NCBI RefSeq assembly: GCF_900115565.1
Contig: NZ_FOWW01000008.1
Location: forward strand, 124,001 to 188,000
Length of the DNA stretch: 64,000 bases
From: Amycolatopsis arida
GTDB taxonomy: Bacteria; Actinomycetota; Actinomycetes; Mycobacteriales; Pseudonocardiaceae
Direction: 5' to 3'
In this document: positions 53,373 to 63,571 of the stretch, in pieces
Numbering within the stretch: position 1 is the first letter of the stretch
Layout: the number at the start of each line of letters is the position of its first letter
Notes under the pieces: generated by a model
What the model was told of the DNA's origin: nothing
Databases searched by the model: none
The model's input: only the letters and a program-made list of their open reading frames with translations
Position numbers and translations under genes: made by a program

Positions 53373-54497
53373 ATGAGCGGTTTCGACGTCGACGAGCACG
53401 CCCTGCGCGCGTACGCGCAGCTGCTGAAGCGTTACGCGGGTCACGCGACGGACCTGAAGAAGTACATCACGAACGGCGGGCCGGAGGTCGGTGTCGCGTT
53501 CGTGCCGCGCGGCACCTTCGACGTCTACGTGGTGTACCGGGAGCTGGCCAAGGTCCACCTCATGCACCTGATGCGGGCGAACGAGCGCCTCGGCACGATG
53601 GTCCAGGTGGCCGAGGACAGCGCCGAGAACCTGGACCGCGCCGCCACGTACTACGAGACGACGGACGAGGAGGTGGCGGCGGAGTTCGATCGGCACCTCG
53701 CCGGCGATCACGAGCGCGACTACCCGACCGGCGGCGGGGGCGAGATCAGGAAGGACAAGCCGCTCGAGGTGTACCGGAAGTTCGAGGACAACCGGGACCC
53801 CGCCGACGTGGTCCGCAAGTACGAACGCACGGCCCCCAGCGTGGAGGAGTACTACGACCTGCGCCAGGACCAACTCGTGGGCGACGCCCGCTGGCTCATG
53901 GACCACCTTGGCCTGACCGTATGGGTCCGCGAGCTCCTGGAGGAGATCTGCGGCGTCGATCCGCTCGCCGTCATCGTCCGCTACCTCGGCGGGGACTGGC
54001 ACGCCTGGTACGAGGCGACGTGCGTCTGGGAGGCCACCGGCGCGGCGACCCGGACGATGGGCTCCAACGTCGGGCTGCGCCGGCGGATGGAGTGGTACTG
54101 GCACGGTGTGGCGGCGGACACCGCGCAGGGCTACTTCGCCCGCGTCGAGGAGGCCACCCACGCGGAGGGCGACGAGTACTACGACAACTACCTGGTGCCG
54201 TTCTACCGCGACGTCACCCGGGCGTTGGTCGAGACCTACGACACGGTGAACAGCCTGGTCAACGCGCTGCTCGACACCGTCGTCGGGATCGGGGTGGCCA
54301 AGCTCGCGAACCTGGTCGCGTCGGGGAAGGCCGCCGAGGTGGTGAAACTGATCAGGGACACCTGGGACATGATCACTGACCGGATGTCGGCGTTCCAGGA
54401 ACTGACCAAGGAGCGCACCACCGCGCATCTCGGCGACGAACCGCCGTGTGACATGGAGAGCCTCAAGCGGTACGTGCACCCGGTGCACGCGAAGTAG
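53373..54497 (+). CDS. WXG100/ESX-like large protein of unknown function
   Basis: This 374-aa protein has no signal peptide. Residues 1-110 form a helical hairpin region resembling WXG100/LXG-type ESX substrates (AYAQLLKRYAGHATDLKKYI, MLRANERLG-like HLMRANERLGTMVQVAEDSA). A charged central part follows, and then a second region with Trp-rich helices (GGDWHAWYEATCVWEATGA, RRRMEWYWHGVAADTAQGYF) typical of ESX-associated proteins. The C-terminus ends in a helix and a basic tail, with no toxin fold I recognise. ATG 53373 follows GGAGGAG. It is followed by a small acidic partner gene 8 bases on. An ESX-secreted protein is the best inference. Confidence 0.6.
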   Translation: MSGFDVDEHALRAYAQLLKRYAGHATDLKKYITNGGPEVGVAFVPRGTFDVYVVYRELAKVHLMHLMRANERLGTMVQVAEDSAENLDRAATYYETTDEEVAAEFDRHLAGDHERDYPTGGGGEIRKDKPLEVYRKFEDNRDPADVVRKYERTAPSVEEYYDLRQDQLVGDARWLMDHLGLTVWVRELLEEICGVDPLAVIVRYLGGDWHAWYEATCVWEATGAATRTMGSNVGLRRRMEWYWHGVAADTAQGYFARVEEATHAEGDEYYDNYLVPFYRDVTRALVETYDTVNSLVNALLDTVVGIGVAKLANLVASGKAAEVVKLIRDTWDMITDRMSAFQELTKERTTAHLGDEPPCDMESLKRYVHPVHAK

Positions 54498-54505
54498 GTG
54501 ATGAC

Positions 54506-54841
54506 ATGAGCGAGCACGGGAACGCCGACGCGAGCGGGGTCGAGCAGCTGCGCCAGCGGGCACGGACGTTCCTCGAGGAGGCCATCGAGACCGCACTCGA
54601 CTCGGGGGACAAGGACCGGCGCGAGCTGGCCGCCGAGCTCGCCGCCGGTCGGATCACCCCGAAGGACGCCGTGGTGAACCTGGGTTACCAGGACGTCCTC
54701 GAGTCCGGGTGCCGGAGGGACACCGACGCACCGCCGGCCGAGAAGGAGGGCACCAGCGGTGCGACCTCCCGTGCCGAGGAGGACGAGGAGGACGAGGACT
54801 TCTCCACCCACACGGTGCTGCGTTACAGGCGGAACCCCTAG
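54506..54841 (+). CDS. Small acidic partner protein of the ESX-like gene
   Basis: This 111-aa acidic protein starts with a helix, QLRQRARTFLEEAIETALDS, then AAGRITPKDAVVNLGYQDVL and a disordered Glu/Asp tail. It has no known domain that I recognise. Its position 8 bases after the WXG-like gene suggests a chaperone or an immunity-type partner; nothing more can be said. ATG 54506 follows GTAGGTGATG. Confidence 0.55.
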   Translation: MSEHGNADASGVEQLRQRARTFLEEAIETALDSGDKDRRELAAELAAGRITPKDAVVNLGYQDVLESGCRRDTDAPPAEKEGTSGATSRAEEDEEDEDFSTHTVLRYRRNP

Positions 54842-54882
54842 CGACTCGGCGAGGGAAACCCGAAGGCACGACACAGCGGTAG

Positions 54883-54907
54883 CGGGCACCGACGTTTCCG
54901 ATGCCCG
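54883..54907. terminator. Weak hairpin between convergent genes
   Basis: CGGGCA (54883-54888) and TGCCCG (54902-54907) form a 6-bp stem with a 13-base loop that can add two more pairs. It lies between the ends of the small acidic gene and whiA. Only weakly supported. Confidence 0.35.
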
Positions 54908-54953
54908 ACCACCGCATCCGCACCACGGGTGAGCGTTCGAGCACGAATCCGGG

Positions 54954-55943
54954 CTAGACGGTCTCCTCGAGCATCTCGGCGGTGACGGCCGACTCGGTGT
55001 CCGGGACGCCCAGGTCGCGGGCCCGCTTGTCGGCCATGGCGAGCAGCCGGCGGATCCGGCCGGCCACCGCGTCCTTGGTCATCGGCGGGTCGGCGAGCTG
55101 GCCCAGCTCCTCCAGCGACGCCTGCCGGTTGGACAGCCGCAGCTTTCCCGCGGCCAGCAGGTGGTCCGGCGCCGTGTCGCCGAGGATCTGCATCGCCCGC
55201 TCCACCCGCGCGGCCGCCGCCACCGCCGCCCGCGCCGAGCGACGCAGGTTCGCGTCGTCGAAGTTCGCCAGCCGGTTCGCCGTCGCACGCACCTCGCGGC
55301 GCATCCGGCGCTCCTCCCACTGCAACACGCTCGTGTGCGCCCCCAGCCGGGTGAGCAGCGCGCCGATCGCGTCGCCGTCGCGGACCACCACCCTGTCCGC
55401 GCCGCGCACCTCCCGCGACTTCGCCTGGATGCCCAACCGGCGGGCCGCGCCGACCAGCGCCAGCGCCGCCTCCGGCCCCGGGCAGGTCACCTCCAGCGAC
55501 GACGACCGGCCGGGCTCGGTCAGTGACCCGTGCGCCAGGAAGGCTCCGCGCCACGCCGCCTCGGCGTCGGCGATCCCGCCGGACACCACCGCCGCCGGCA
55601 ACCCCCGCACCGGTCGCCCACGCTGGTCGATCAGCCCGGTCTGCCGCGCCAACCCCTCGCCGTCCTTGACCACCCGCACGACATACCGCGTGCCCTTCCG
55701 GAATCCGCTGCTGGACGTGATCACGTGCACGTCCGAGTGGTGCCCGTAGAGCTCGTGGATCTCCTTGCGCAGCCGGCGGGCCACCGACCCGGTGTCCAGC
55801 TCGGCCTCCACGACGACCCGTCCGCCCACGATGTGCAGGCCCCCCGCGAACCGGAGCATGGCCGCCACCTCCGAGCGGCGCGGTCCGAGCTTGGTGATCT
55901 CCAGCCGGCTCAGTTCGTCCTTCACGGCGGCCGTCATCGCCAT
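54954..55943 (-). CDS. whiA: DNA-binding regulator WhiA
   Basis: This 329-aa WhiA has the characteristic [17 protein letters not shown]-terminus, a LAGLIDADG-type homing-endonuclease-like middle ([37 protein letters not shown]) and a C-terminal HTH ([20 protein letters not shown] then GRIRRLL). In Streptomyces WhiA works with WhiB to control sporulation septation genes. I take ATG 55943, which gives the conserved start. It is last in the uvrC-rapZ-yvcK-whiA operon, as in most actinobacteria. Confidence 0.96.
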   Translation of the reverse strand: MAMTAAVKDELSRLEITKLGPRRSEVAAMLRFAGGLHIVGGRVVVEAELDTGSVARRLRKEIHELYGHHSDVHVITSSSGFRKGTRYVVRVVKDGEGLARQTGLIDQRGRPVRGLPAAVVSGGIADAEAAWRGAFLAHGSLTEPGRSSSLEVTCPGPEAALALVGAARRLGIQAKSREVRGADRVVVRDGDAIGALLTRLGAHTSVLQWEERRMRREVRATANRLANFDDANLRRSARAAVAAAARVERAMQILGDTAPDHLLAAGKLRLSNRQASLEELGQLADPPMTKDAVAGRIRRLLAMADKRARDLGVPDTESAVTAEMLEETV

Positions 55944-55956
55944 GGCTAACCCCTCC

Positions 55957-56919
55957 CTACCGCTCTCGGTGCAGACCGAGAGCCTCTCGCACGCAGCTCG
56001 CCAGCGCATCCGGATCATGCCGCCCCACGGCCCCCGCCGCGCAGACGTCCCCCAGATGCGCACGACCCCCGAGCTCCTCGGCCGCGTGATGCAGCCGCGC
56101 CGGGGTCGGAACGGAGTTCCGATCGGCGATCACCGCGTCGACCCGGAGCCGGGGAGCGTGCTCGAAGAGTACGTCCAGATGCCGTTCGGGTGAGAAGCCC
56201 GCCGTCTCACCTGGCTGGGGGATCAGGTTCAGGATCACCACCCGGGTGGCCCTCGTACGGACCAGTGCGTCCTGCAGCTCGGGCACCAGCAGGTGCGGCA
56301 GCACGCTGGTGAACCACGACCCCGGACCGAGGAACACCACGTCGGCCGAGAGCACGGCCTCCACCGCCTCCCGGCACGCCACCGGCGGCACGCCCGGCCG
56401 CAGCGGGTTGTGCAGGGTGATCCGCTGCACCTGGCCCGGCGTGCTGGCCACCGCGACCTGCCCGCGGATGTGGCTCACCGCGCCCTGCTCCAGCCCGGTG
56501 ACCTCGGCCTCGATCTCCAGCGGCTCGGGGCACATCGGCAGCACCCGCCCGGACACCCCGACCAGCCGGCGGGCCTCGTCCAGCGCGGCCACCGGGTCGC
56601 CGAGCACCTCGAACAGCCCGGCCAGCAGCAGGTTGCCCACCGCGTGCCCGGCGAGCGCGCCGGTGCCGCCGAACCGGTGCTGGAACACCTCCGACCACAG
56701 CGTGCCGCCGTCCTCGGCGGCGGCCAGCGCGGCCAGCGCCTGCCGCAGGTCACCCGGCGGCAGCAGCCCCAGCTCGCGGCGCAACCGGCCGGACGAGCCG
56801 CCGTCGTCGGCGACCGTGACCACCGCGGTCACGTCCGGGGTGATCCGGCGCAACGCGGTGAGCGTCGCGTGCAATCCGTGGCCGCCGCCCAGCGCGACGG
56901 CTCGCACCCGTCCCGTCAC
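55957..56919 (-). CDS. yvcK: YvcK/CofD-like gluconeogenesis factor (GlmR)
   Basis: This 320-aa protein of the YvcK/GlmR family is needed for growth on gluconeogenic carbon and binds UDP-sugars. [21 protein letters not shown] is the nucleotide-sugar loop, [20 protein letters not shown] and LVFL-like [20 protein letters not shown] follow, with [21 protein letters not shown] 56919 lies 4 bases inside the rapZ stop, giving coupling. Confidence 0.95.
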   Translation of the reverse strand: MTGRVRAVALGGGHGLHATLTALRRITPDVTAVVTVADDGGSSGRLRRELGLLPPGDLRQALAALAAAEDGGTLWSEVFQHRFGGTGALAGHAVGNLLLAGLFEVLGDPVAALDEARRLVGVSGRVLPMCPEPLEIEAEVTGLEQGAVSHIRGQVAVASTPGQVQRITLHNPLRPGVPPVACREAVEAVLSADVVFLGPGSWFTSVLPHLLVPELQDALVRTRATRVVILNLIPQPGETAGFSPERHLDVLFEHAPRLRVDAVIADRNSVPTPARLHHAAEELGGRAHLGDVCAAGAVGRHDPDALASCVREALGLHRER

Positions 56920-57821
56920 TCCCGACCCAGGTCCCGGTGCACCACCTTGACGGCCATGCCGTCCTCATTGGACAGTCGGCGGGCGAGCTCCTCGGACAGC
57001 GCGACGCTGCGGTGCTTGCCGCCGGTGCAGCCCACCGCCAGCGTCAGGTACCGCTTGCCCTCCCGCCGGTAGCCGGCGCCGACCAGGCGCAGCAGCTCGT
57101 GGTAGCGCTCGAGGAACTCCTCCGCGCCCTCCTGGGTGAGCACGTAGTTGCGCACGTCGCCGTCCAGCCCGGTGTGGTCGCGCAGCTCCGGGATCCAGAA
57201 CGGGTTCGGCAGAAACCGCACGTCCATCACCAGGTCGGCGTCCATCGGCAGGCCGTACTTGTAGCCGAACGACAGCACGGTGACCCTGGTCTGGGTGCTG
57301 GCCTCGGTGCCGAAGGCGTCCTCGATCTTGGCGCGCAACTGGTGCACCGACAGCGCGGAGGTGTCCAGCACCATGTCGGCCTCCTCGCGCAGCGGGGTCA
57401 GCAGCTTGCGCTCGGCGGTGATGCCGTCGTGCAGTCGGCCGTCACCCTGCATTGGGTGGCCGCGGCGGACCTGCTCGAACCGGCGCACCAGCACCGCGTC
57501 GGTGGCCTCCAGGAACAGCACCCTCGGCTTGTAGCCGCGCGCGTCGAGGTCCTTGATCACCGACGCGAGGTCGTCGGTGAACGCCCGGGACCGCACGTCC
57601 ATCACCACGGCGACCTTGGTGATCGCCCCGCGGGCCTGCGCCCCGAGCTCCACCATCGTCGCGATCAGCTCGGGCGGCAGGTTGTCCACCACGAACCAGC
57701 CGAGGTCCTCCAGGCACTTCGCGGCGGTGCTCCGCCCGGCACCGGACAGCCCGGTGACGACGGCCACCTCCATCCCGGTGCCCCGCCCGGCGTCCTGCTC
57801 ACCCGTCGCGCTCTCACTCAC
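56916..57821 (-). CDS. rapZ: RNase adapter RapZ / nucleotide-binding protein
   Basis: This 301-aa P-loop protein has [20 protein letters not shown] (Walker A), [15 protein letters not shown], a Walker-B-like [32 protein letters not shown], and the C-terminal [15 protein letters not shown] signature ([20 protein letters not shown]). E. coli RapZ regulates glmS sRNAs; in actinobacteria the role is less defined. GTG 57821 overlaps the uvrC stop by 4 bases. Confidence 0.95.
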   Translation of the reverse strand: MSESATGEQDAGRGTGMEVAVVTGLSGAGRSTAAKCLEDLGWFVVDNLPPELIATMVELGAQARGAITKVAVVMDVRSRAFTDDLASVIKDLDARGYKPRVLFLEATDAVLVRRFEQVRRGHPMQGDGRLHDGITAERKLLTPLREEADMVLDTSALSVHQLRAKIEDAFGTEASTQTRVTVLSFGYKYGLPMDADLVMDVRFLPNPFWIPELRDHTGLDGDVRNYVLTQEGAEEFLERYHELLRLVGAGYRREGKRYLTLAVGCTGGKHRSVALSEELARRLSNEDGMAVKVVHRDLGRE

Positions 57822-59830
57822 GCGCCCGACTCCCCTTCCTCACCGGACCGCCCGGCCAGCGCCGTGTACACGGCCTCCGCGGTGCGTCGACCCACCCCCG
57901 GCACCGCGGAGATCTCGTCCACACTGGCCTGCCTGAGCTTCCGCACCGATCCGAAATGCTTGATCAACGCCGTCCGGCGGGACTGGCCGAGACCGGGGAC
58001 GCCGTCCAAAGCGGACACCTGTAGCCGCTTGGACCGCTTCTCCCGGTGGTACCGGACGGCGAAGCGGTGCGCCTCGTCGCGCACCCGCTGCAGAAGGTAC
58101 AGCGCGTCCGAGGTGCGCGGCAGGATGACCGGGTCGGGGTCGGCCGGCAGCCACACCTCCTCCAGCCGCTTCGCCAGACCCACCACGGCCACGTCGGTGA
58201 CGCCCAGCTCGGCGAGCACGTCCGCGGCGGCGGTGGCCTGCGGGCCGGCGCCGTCGACCACCAGCAGGTTCGGCGGGTAGGCGAACTTGCGCGGGCGCCC
58301 GGTGGCCGGGTCGATGCCGGGGCGCGAACCCCCGTCCACGTCACCGCCGTTGTCGCCGCCATTCCCGTTGCCGGGGCTGTCGCCGTTGGTCGGCTCCGTG
58401 CCGGCGGTCTCCTTGAGGTAGCGGTGGAAGCGGCGGCGCACGACCTCGGCGATCGCGGCGACGTCGCCCTCCTCCGCGGCCTCCCGCAACGCGAATCGGC
58501 GGTACTCCGACTTGCGCGGCACCCCGTCCTCGAACACCACCAGCGACGCCACCACGTCGGTGCCGGCGATGTGGCTGATGTCCACGCACTCGATCCGCAG
58601 TGGCGCCGAGTCTAGGCCAAGGTAGTCCTGCAGCTCGGCCAGCGCCGCGGAGCGGGCGGTCAGGTCGCTGGCCCTGCGCAGCTTGTGCTGGGCGAACGCC
58701 TCCCTGGCGTTGCGCTCCACCGTCTCGGCCAGCGCCCGCTTGTCGCCGCGCTGCGGCACCCGCAGCCGCACCTTGCCGCCGCGCAGGCCGGACAGCCACT
58801 CGGTGACCGCGTCCGCGTCCGGCGGCAGCTCCGGCACCAGTACCTCGCGCGGCACGGCCGGGCCGCTGTCCGCGCCCGCCTCGGCGAGGTCGGCCTGCTC
58901 GCCGTAGAACTGGGCGAGGAACTGCCCCACCAGGTCGGCGACGCCCATCTCCTCGGCCTTGTCCACCACCCAGCCGCGCTGCCCGCGCACCCGGCCGCCG
59001 CGGACGTGGAACACCTGCACCGCGGCCTCCAGCTCGTCGTGCGCGAAGGCGACCACGTCGGCGTCGGTGCCATCACCGAGCACCACCGCCTGCTTCTCCA
59101 TCGCCCTGCGCAGCGCGCCAAGGTCGTCGCGTAGCCGGGCCGCCCGCTCGAACTCCAGGGCTTCCGCGGCCTCGGCCATCTCCCTCTCCAGCCGGCGCAT
59201 CATCAGGTCGGTGCGGCCGGCGAGGAAGTCACAGAAGTCCTCCACGATCGCCCGGTGCTCCTCGGCGCTGACCCGGCCGACGCACGGCGCCGAGCACTTG
59301 TCGATGTAGCCGAGCAGGCACGGCCGGCCGATCTGGCCGTGTCGGCGGAACACCCCGTTGGAGCAGGTGCGCGCCGGGAAGACCCGGAGCAGCAGGTCCA
59401 GCGTCTCCCGGATGGCCCAGGCGTGCGCGTACGGGCCGAAGTACCGCACCCCCCGCTTGCGCGGCCCGCGGTAGACGTGCAGCCGCGGGAACTCCTCCGG
59501 CAGGGTCACCGCGAGGACCGGGTAGGACTTGTCGTCGCGGTAGCGGACGTTGAACCGCGGGTCGAACTCCTTGATCCAGTTGTACTCCAGCTGCAGCGCC
59601 TCGACCTCGGTGTTCACCACCGTCCACTCGACGCTCGCCGCCGTGGTGACCATCTGCCGGGTGCGCGGGTGCAGGCCGGCGAGGTCGGCGAAGTAGGAGT
59701 TCAGCCGGCCGCGCAGGCTCTTGGCCTTGCCGACGTAGACGACCCGGCCGGTGGCATCGCGGAACTTGTACACCCCGGGGGCGTCCGGGATGCTGCCGGG
59801 TGACGGGCGGTAGGTCGACGGGTCAGCCAC
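57818..59830 (-). CDS. uvrC: Excinuclease ABC subunit C
   Basis: UvrC cuts both sides of lesions marked by UvrAB. The 670-aa protein has a GIY-YIG domain ([20 protein letters not shown] then KAKSLRGRL), the Cys-rich [15 protein letters not shown], a UVR domain near residues 200-240, and a RNase-H-like C-terminal nuclease ([20 protein letters not shown]). Tandem helix-hairpin-helix motifs follow ([39 protein letters not shown]). There is a Gly/Asn-rich insert near residue 490 ([16 protein letters not shown]), unusual in length. GTG 59830 is 6 bases from TAGGCT (59837-59842), so the operon mRNA is leaderless. Confidence 0.97.
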   Translation of the reverse strand: MADPSTYRPSPGSIPDAPGVYKFRDATGRVVYVGKAKSLRGRLNSYFADLAGLHPRTRQMVTTAASVEWTVVNTEVEALQLEYNWIKEFDPRFNVRYRDDKSYPVLAVTLPEEFPRLHVYRGPRKRGVRYFGPYAHAWAIRETLDLLLRVFPARTCSNGVFRRHGQIGRPCLLGYIDKCSAPCVGRVSAEEHRAIVEDFCDFLAGRTDLMMRRLEREMAEAAEALEFERAARLRDDLGALRRAMEKQAVVLGDGTDADVVAFAHDELEAAVQVFHVRGGRVRGQRGWVVDKAEEMGVADLVGQFLAQFYGEQADLAEAGADSGPAVPREVLVPELPPDADAVTEWLSGLRGGKVRLRVPQRGDKRALAETVERNAREAFAQHKLRRASDLTARSAALAELQDYLGLDSAPLRIECVDISHIAGTDVVASLVVFEDGVPRKSEYRRFALREAAEEGDVAAIAEVVRRRFHRYLKETAGTEPTNGDSPGNGNGGDNGGDVDGGSRPGIDPATGRPRKFAYPPNLLVVDGAGPQATAAADVLAELGVTDVAVVGLAKRLEEVWLPADPDPVILPRTSDALYLLQRVRDEAHRFAVRYHREKRSKRLQVSALDGVPGLGQSRRTALIKHFGSVRKLRQASVDEISAVPGVGRRTAEAVYTALAGRSGEEGESGA

Positions 59831-59969
59831 GCATCCAGCCTATGGCCCGGCTCCGACAGCCCGGCGCGGGGCTTTATCGGACGAACTGCTCCGAAAGGCG
59901 GGTACCGGGCGTGGCCGGTTGGCAATAGCGTCCGCGCCAGGCTCTCCGACCTCACCCCTGGGAGTTCCC

Positions 59970-62219
59970 ATGCGCCGACGCCGCCGCCTGTCCGCCGCCC
60001 TCATCCTGGGCATCGCGACCGGGCTGCTCGCCACCTCGGGTACCGCGCTGGCCGACCCACCCGGAACCGGCCAGCCGGGCGAGTACCGACCGGTCCGCGG
60101 CCCCTCGGCCCCGGCCGAGCACCGCTTCCTGCAGAAGACCCTGCCAGGGCAGACGTTGCCCCGGCACGCCCACGCCCAGGCGGCCGAGGAGGCGAAGCGG
60201 ATCCCCAGCGTCGGTGGCCGGTGGACGCTCGCCGGGCCGACCAACATCGGCGGCCGGATCGTCGACCTCGCGCTCGACCCGACCCGGCCGGACACCGTCT
60301 ACGCGGCCGCGGCCAGCGGCGGGCTGTGGGTGTCCACCGACGCGGCCAGGACCTTCGCGCCGGCGTGGCCGGAGGACGGCACGCAGGCCATGGGCGCGGT
60401 GACCACCGCCCCGGACGGCACGATCTACGTCGGCACCGGCGAGGCCAACCCGGGCGGCGGCAGCATCACCTACGAGGGCACCGGGGTGTACCGGTCCACC
60501 GACCGCGGGCGCACCTGGACCAACCTGGGGCTGCGCGACTCCGGCGCCATCGGTGCCGTCGAGGTGGACCCGCGGAACGACCGGCACCTGCTGGTGGCCG
60601 CGACCGGCTCGCTGTACTCCCCCGGCGGCGACCGCGGCGTGTACCGGTCGACCGACGGCGGCGCGACGTGGCAGCGCACGTTGGACGTGGCCACCGAGTT
60701 CACCGGTGCCGCGGACGTGCGGTTCGACCCGGCCGACCCGCGGCGGGTGTACGCCGTGCTGTGGGATCACCGGCGCACGCCGGAGAAGCGGACCTACGGC
60801 GGCGTCGGGTCGGGCGTGTTCCGGTCCACCGACGGTGGTGTCACCTGGCAGCGGCTGGGCGGCGGGCTGCCCGAGGCCGGGCCCGACGTCGGGCGGATCG
60901 GCATCGGCGTCTCGGCCTCCGAGCCGGGGCGGCTCTACGCGATCGTGAACTCCACGGCCGGCCCGTTCGCCGGCTTCTACACCTCCGGCGACGCCGGCGA
61001 CAGCTGGACCCGGCTGCCCGCGCCGCCGGAGCTGGTGAGCTCGCAGTCGTCGTTCGGGTGGTGGTTCGGCAAGATCTGGGTCGACCCGGACGACTCCCGG
61101 CAGGTGCACGTGGCCGGGGTGCCGCTGATGACGTCGAAGGACGGCGGGCAGACCTGGACCGCGGACTCCACCAGCATCCACGTGGACCAGCACGCGATGG
61201 TGTGGGACCCGCGTCACCCGGCGCGGGTGTACCTGGGCAACGACGGCGGCGTGTACCGCTCCGACGCCGACGGGCACGGCGGTTGGGTGAAGGCGGAGCA
61301 CGAGCCGTACACCCAGTTCTACAGCGCGGCGATCACACCGCAGGACCCGTCGCGGATCTCCGGTGGAACGCAGGACAACGGGTCGTTGCGGTCGTGGGGC
61401 GGGCCGCGGTTCAACGAATACCTCGGCGGTGACGGCGAGGAGAACCTGATCAATCCGCGGAACAAGGACAACGTGTTCGCCTGCTACCAGTACGGGAACT
61501 GTTTCCGGTCGACCGACGGTGGCGACACGATGACGTTCTTCACGCCGGCGACGACCGCCGACCGGAGGAACTGGTTCACGCCGGTGCAGTTCGACCCGAA
61601 CGACCCGTCGGTGCTCTACTACGGCGGCAACCGGCTGAACCGCTCCACCGACGGCGGCGTGACGTGGACGCCGATCAGCCCCGACCTCACCGGTGGGCCC
61701 GGCCAGGACGCCTACCCGTACGGCACGATCACCACGGTGGCCGCGGCGAAGGCGGACCCGAAGACGATCTGGGTCGGCACCGACGACGGGCGGGTGTGGG
61801 TGACCCGCGACCTCGGGCAAACCTGGCGGAAGGTGCTGGAGAACCAGCCGTGGGTGACTCGGATCGCCGTGGCCGAGCACGACCCGGGCACGGCGTACGT
61901 GACGCTGTCCGGATACCGGTCGGGGTCGAAGCTGCCGCACGTGCTGCGCACCCGGGACGGTGGCGGGACGTGGCGGGACCTGTCCGGCAATCTGCCGAAC
62001 GCGCCGGTGAACGATGTGGTGCTCGGGCTGGGCGGCATCCTCTACGTGGCGACGGACCAGGGGGTGTTCGTCGGGCACGCGGTGGTGCCGGGCCGGTGGC
62101 ACCGGCTCGGCCGCGGCATGCCGATGGTGCCGGTGGACGACATCGAGTACGACGGCCGCAACCACCGGATGGTGGCCGCGACGTTCGGCCGCGGGCTGTA
62201 CGAGATCCGCGTGCCGTAG
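59970..62219 (+). CDS. Secreted sortilin/BNR-repeat beta-propeller protein (VPS10-like)
   Basis: This 749-aa protein has a signal peptide of about 30 residues (SAALILGIATGLLATSGTAL then ADPP). The rest is a series of BNR/Asp-box repeats, recognisable as S/T-x-D-x-G-x-T-W: STDRGRTW, STDGGATW, STDGGVTW, SKDGGQTW, STDGGVTW and RDLGQTW. They are spaced like ten-bladed VPS10/sortilin or xyloglucanase propellers. No catalytic residues of sialidases are evident. ATG 59970 follows GGGAG. It diverges from uvrC and ends in a strong hairpin; extracellular carbohydrate or protein binding is the probable role. Confidence 0.8.
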   Translation: MRRRRRLSAALILGIATGLLATSGTALADPPGTGQPGEYRPVRGPSAPAEHRFLQKTLPGQTLPRHAHAQAAEEAKRIPSVGGRWTLAGPTNIGGRIVDLALDPTRPDTVYAAAASGGLWVSTDAARTFAPAWPEDGTQAMGAVTTAPDGTIYVGTGEANPGGGSITYEGTGVYRSTDRGRTWTNLGLRDSGAIGAVEVDPRNDRHLLVAATGSLYSPGGDRGVYRSTDGGATWQRTLDVATEFTGAADVRFDPADPRRVYAVLWDHRRTPEKRTYGGVGSGVFRSTDGGVTWQRLGGGLPEAGPDVGRIGIGVSASEPGRLYAIVNSTAGPFAGFYTSGDAGDSWTRLPAPPELVSSQSSFGWWFGKIWVDPDDSRQVHVAGVPLMTSKDGGQTWTADSTSIHVDQHAMVWDPRHPARVYLGNDGGVYRSDADGHGGWVKAEHEPYTQFYSAAITPQDPSRISGGTQDNGSLRSWGGPRFNEYLGGDGEENLINPRNKDNVFACYQYGNCFRSTDGGDTMTFFTPATTADRRNWFTPVQFDPNDPSVLYYGGNRLNRSTDGGVTWTPISPDLTGGPGQDAYPYGTITTVAAAKADPKTIWVGTDDGRVWVTRDLGQTWRKVLENQPWVTRIAVAEHDPGTAYVTLSGYRSGSKLPHVLRTRDGGGTWRDLSGNLPNAPVNDVVLGLGGILYVATDQGVFVGHAVVPGRWHRLGRGMPMVPVDDIEYDGRNHRMVAATFGRGLYEIRVP

Positions 62220-62232
62220 CGGTGTCTCGGGA

Positions 62233-62271
62233 GGGTCGGTGGGCCGTATTCTTCCGGCGGCCCACCGACCC
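62233..62271 (+). terminator. Hairpin terminator after the beta-propeller gene
   Basis: GGGTCGGTGGGCCG (62233-62246) pairs perfectly with CGGCCCACCGACCC (62258-62271), 14 bp with an 11-base loop, starting 13 bases after the stop codon. Confidence 0.75.
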
Positions 62272-62384
62272 GATCGTTGTCGGTCGAAATGTTCCCCCGA
62301 GTGGACCAGGAACCGCTCCCACTTCCGTGGTCGTCTGATAGCTTGCAAGGTGCGCAACCAGCTCGCTACAGGGGGTAATACGTC

Positions 62385-62960
62385 GTGTCCGAGCAATACG
62401 GACTGACACCGGACGAGGTCACGGCGCCGCCGAGCGCCCCGCCACCCGGATCGCCACCACTGCCGTTGCCCACCACCGGCGACGTGCGAACCAGTCAGGG
62501 CCAGCCACCGGCCGACCCGCCCCCCGGCTACACCGCTCCGGAGAGTGCCTTCGAGAAGGTCGCCAGGTCCGGCGTGTTCGGGCCCGCGGGGCTACCCTTC
62601 CTGGCCCAGGACATGGCCGACATGGCCGCCCGCACCAGCGCCGCCAGCGGCGGCTTCCGGATGAGCACCGACGAGATGCGCGCCCTCCTCCCCCAGTGGG
62701 AGGAAGCCCGCGACGATCTCCAACGACTCGTTGGCAACTCCGCACGTCTTGCGGAAGCCCGACCGCCGGCAGACGAGGACGCCAGTAACCTGCAAATCCA
62801 GGCCGTTCGCCGACATGCACGGCTGTACACGGAGAGCGTGAACCAGCAGTACCAGTACGCCACCGCATACGTCGAGGCCCTCAAGAAGGCCATCACCAAG
62901 GTCGAAGGCCAGGACAGCGCCGCGGCAGACGCGGTCGGGCGACACGGACCGGACACATGA
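62385..62960 (+). CDS. PE/WXG-like protein of an ESX-associated locus
   Basis: This 191-aa protein starts with about 65 Pro/Thr/Ser-rich residues (TAPPSAPPPGSPPLPLPTTG), then helices: FRMSTDEMRALLPQWEEARD, and QYQYATAYVEALKKAITKVE. The MST-DEM-RALLPQWEEARDDLQRL helix pair followed by a second helix is like PE-type or WXG-type ESX proteins. GTG 62385 with GGGGGTAA upstream. It overlaps the DUF3558 gene by 4 bases. A tight three-gene unit of this kind is common in Pseudonocardiaceae. Confidence 0.65.
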   Translation: MSEQYGLTPDEVTAPPSAPPPGSPPLPLPTTGDVRTSQGQPPADPPPGYTAPESAFEKVARSGVFGPAGLPFLAQDMADMAARTSAASGGFRMSTDEMRALLPQWEEARDDLQRLVGNSARLAEARPPADEDASNLQIQAVRRHARLYTESVNQQYQYATAYVEALKKAITKVEGQDSAAADAVGRHGPDT

Positions 62961-63571
62961 TGCGCGCACGAGCCACGCTAGCGGCAGCATTGGTCGCTGC
63001 CGCTCTGACGGCAGGATGCTCGGAATCGGGGTCGGCAGTGCCCACTCCTGATTCCTCCGCGGTCCCGAGCTCCGAGCGTGGTACGCAGCTTCCGTCTCAT
63101 GGTGCGCCGAAGGTCAACGACCCGGTCGACGTCACGAAATTTCTCGCGGACCCGTGTGCGATGCTCACGCCGCAACAGGCCAGCGATCTGGCAGGACTGA
63201 GCTCGCCAGAGGCCGACACCGCCGACAAGATTGGTCCCCGGTGTGAGTGGGACCAACCCGGCGGAGGATTGTTCACGATCAGCTTCATCACAGTCGGCGG
63301 CGGCGGGCTCTCCGGCACGTACCAGTCACATGCCGAGCTTCCGATGCCGTACTTCGAACCGGTGGACGTCAACGGCTATCCGGGTGTGTTCGCCGATCAG
63401 GTTGACCGGCGCTCGTACGGCGCGTGTGGACTGAGCGTGGGGGTCCGGGATGACGTGCTGCTCAAGGTGTTCTCCGGGTTCGAACGGGACTCCCCGCACT
63501 ACGGTGACCCTTGCCCGGTGGTGAAGAAGGCAGCCGAGATGGCGATCACGACGATGGAGGGGGGCGCGTGA
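62957..63571 (+). CDS. DUF3558 lipoprotein
   Basis: This 204-aa secreted lipoprotein has signal ARATLAAALVAAALTAGC with lipobox LTAGC, a Ser/Pro linker and a DUF3558 domain. The domain contains the typical DVTKFLADPCAMLTPQQASD and IGPRCEWDQPGGGLFTISF, plus SVGVRDDVLLKVF and a final Cys pair (CGLSV, GDPCPVV). DUF3558 proteins are commonly found beside ESX genes in Pseudonocardiaceae, role unknown. ATG 62957, overlap with both neighbours. Confidence 0.88.
   Translation: MMRARATLAAALVAAALTAGCSESGSAVPTPDSSAVPSSERGTQLPSHGAPKVNDPVDVTKFLADPCAMLTPQQASDLAGLSSPEADTADKIGPRCEWDQPGGGLFTISFITVGGGGLSGTYQSHAELPMPYFEPVDVNGYPGVFADQVDRRSYGACGLSVGVRDDVLLKVFSGFERDSPHYGDPCPVVKKAAEMAITTMEGGA

Noticed and set aside
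45320..54841. JetD/MksG toprim nuclease near the SMC cassette
   Set aside because: None of the adjacent genes (PPOX, WXG-like, broken membrane gene) has toprim or JetD features.
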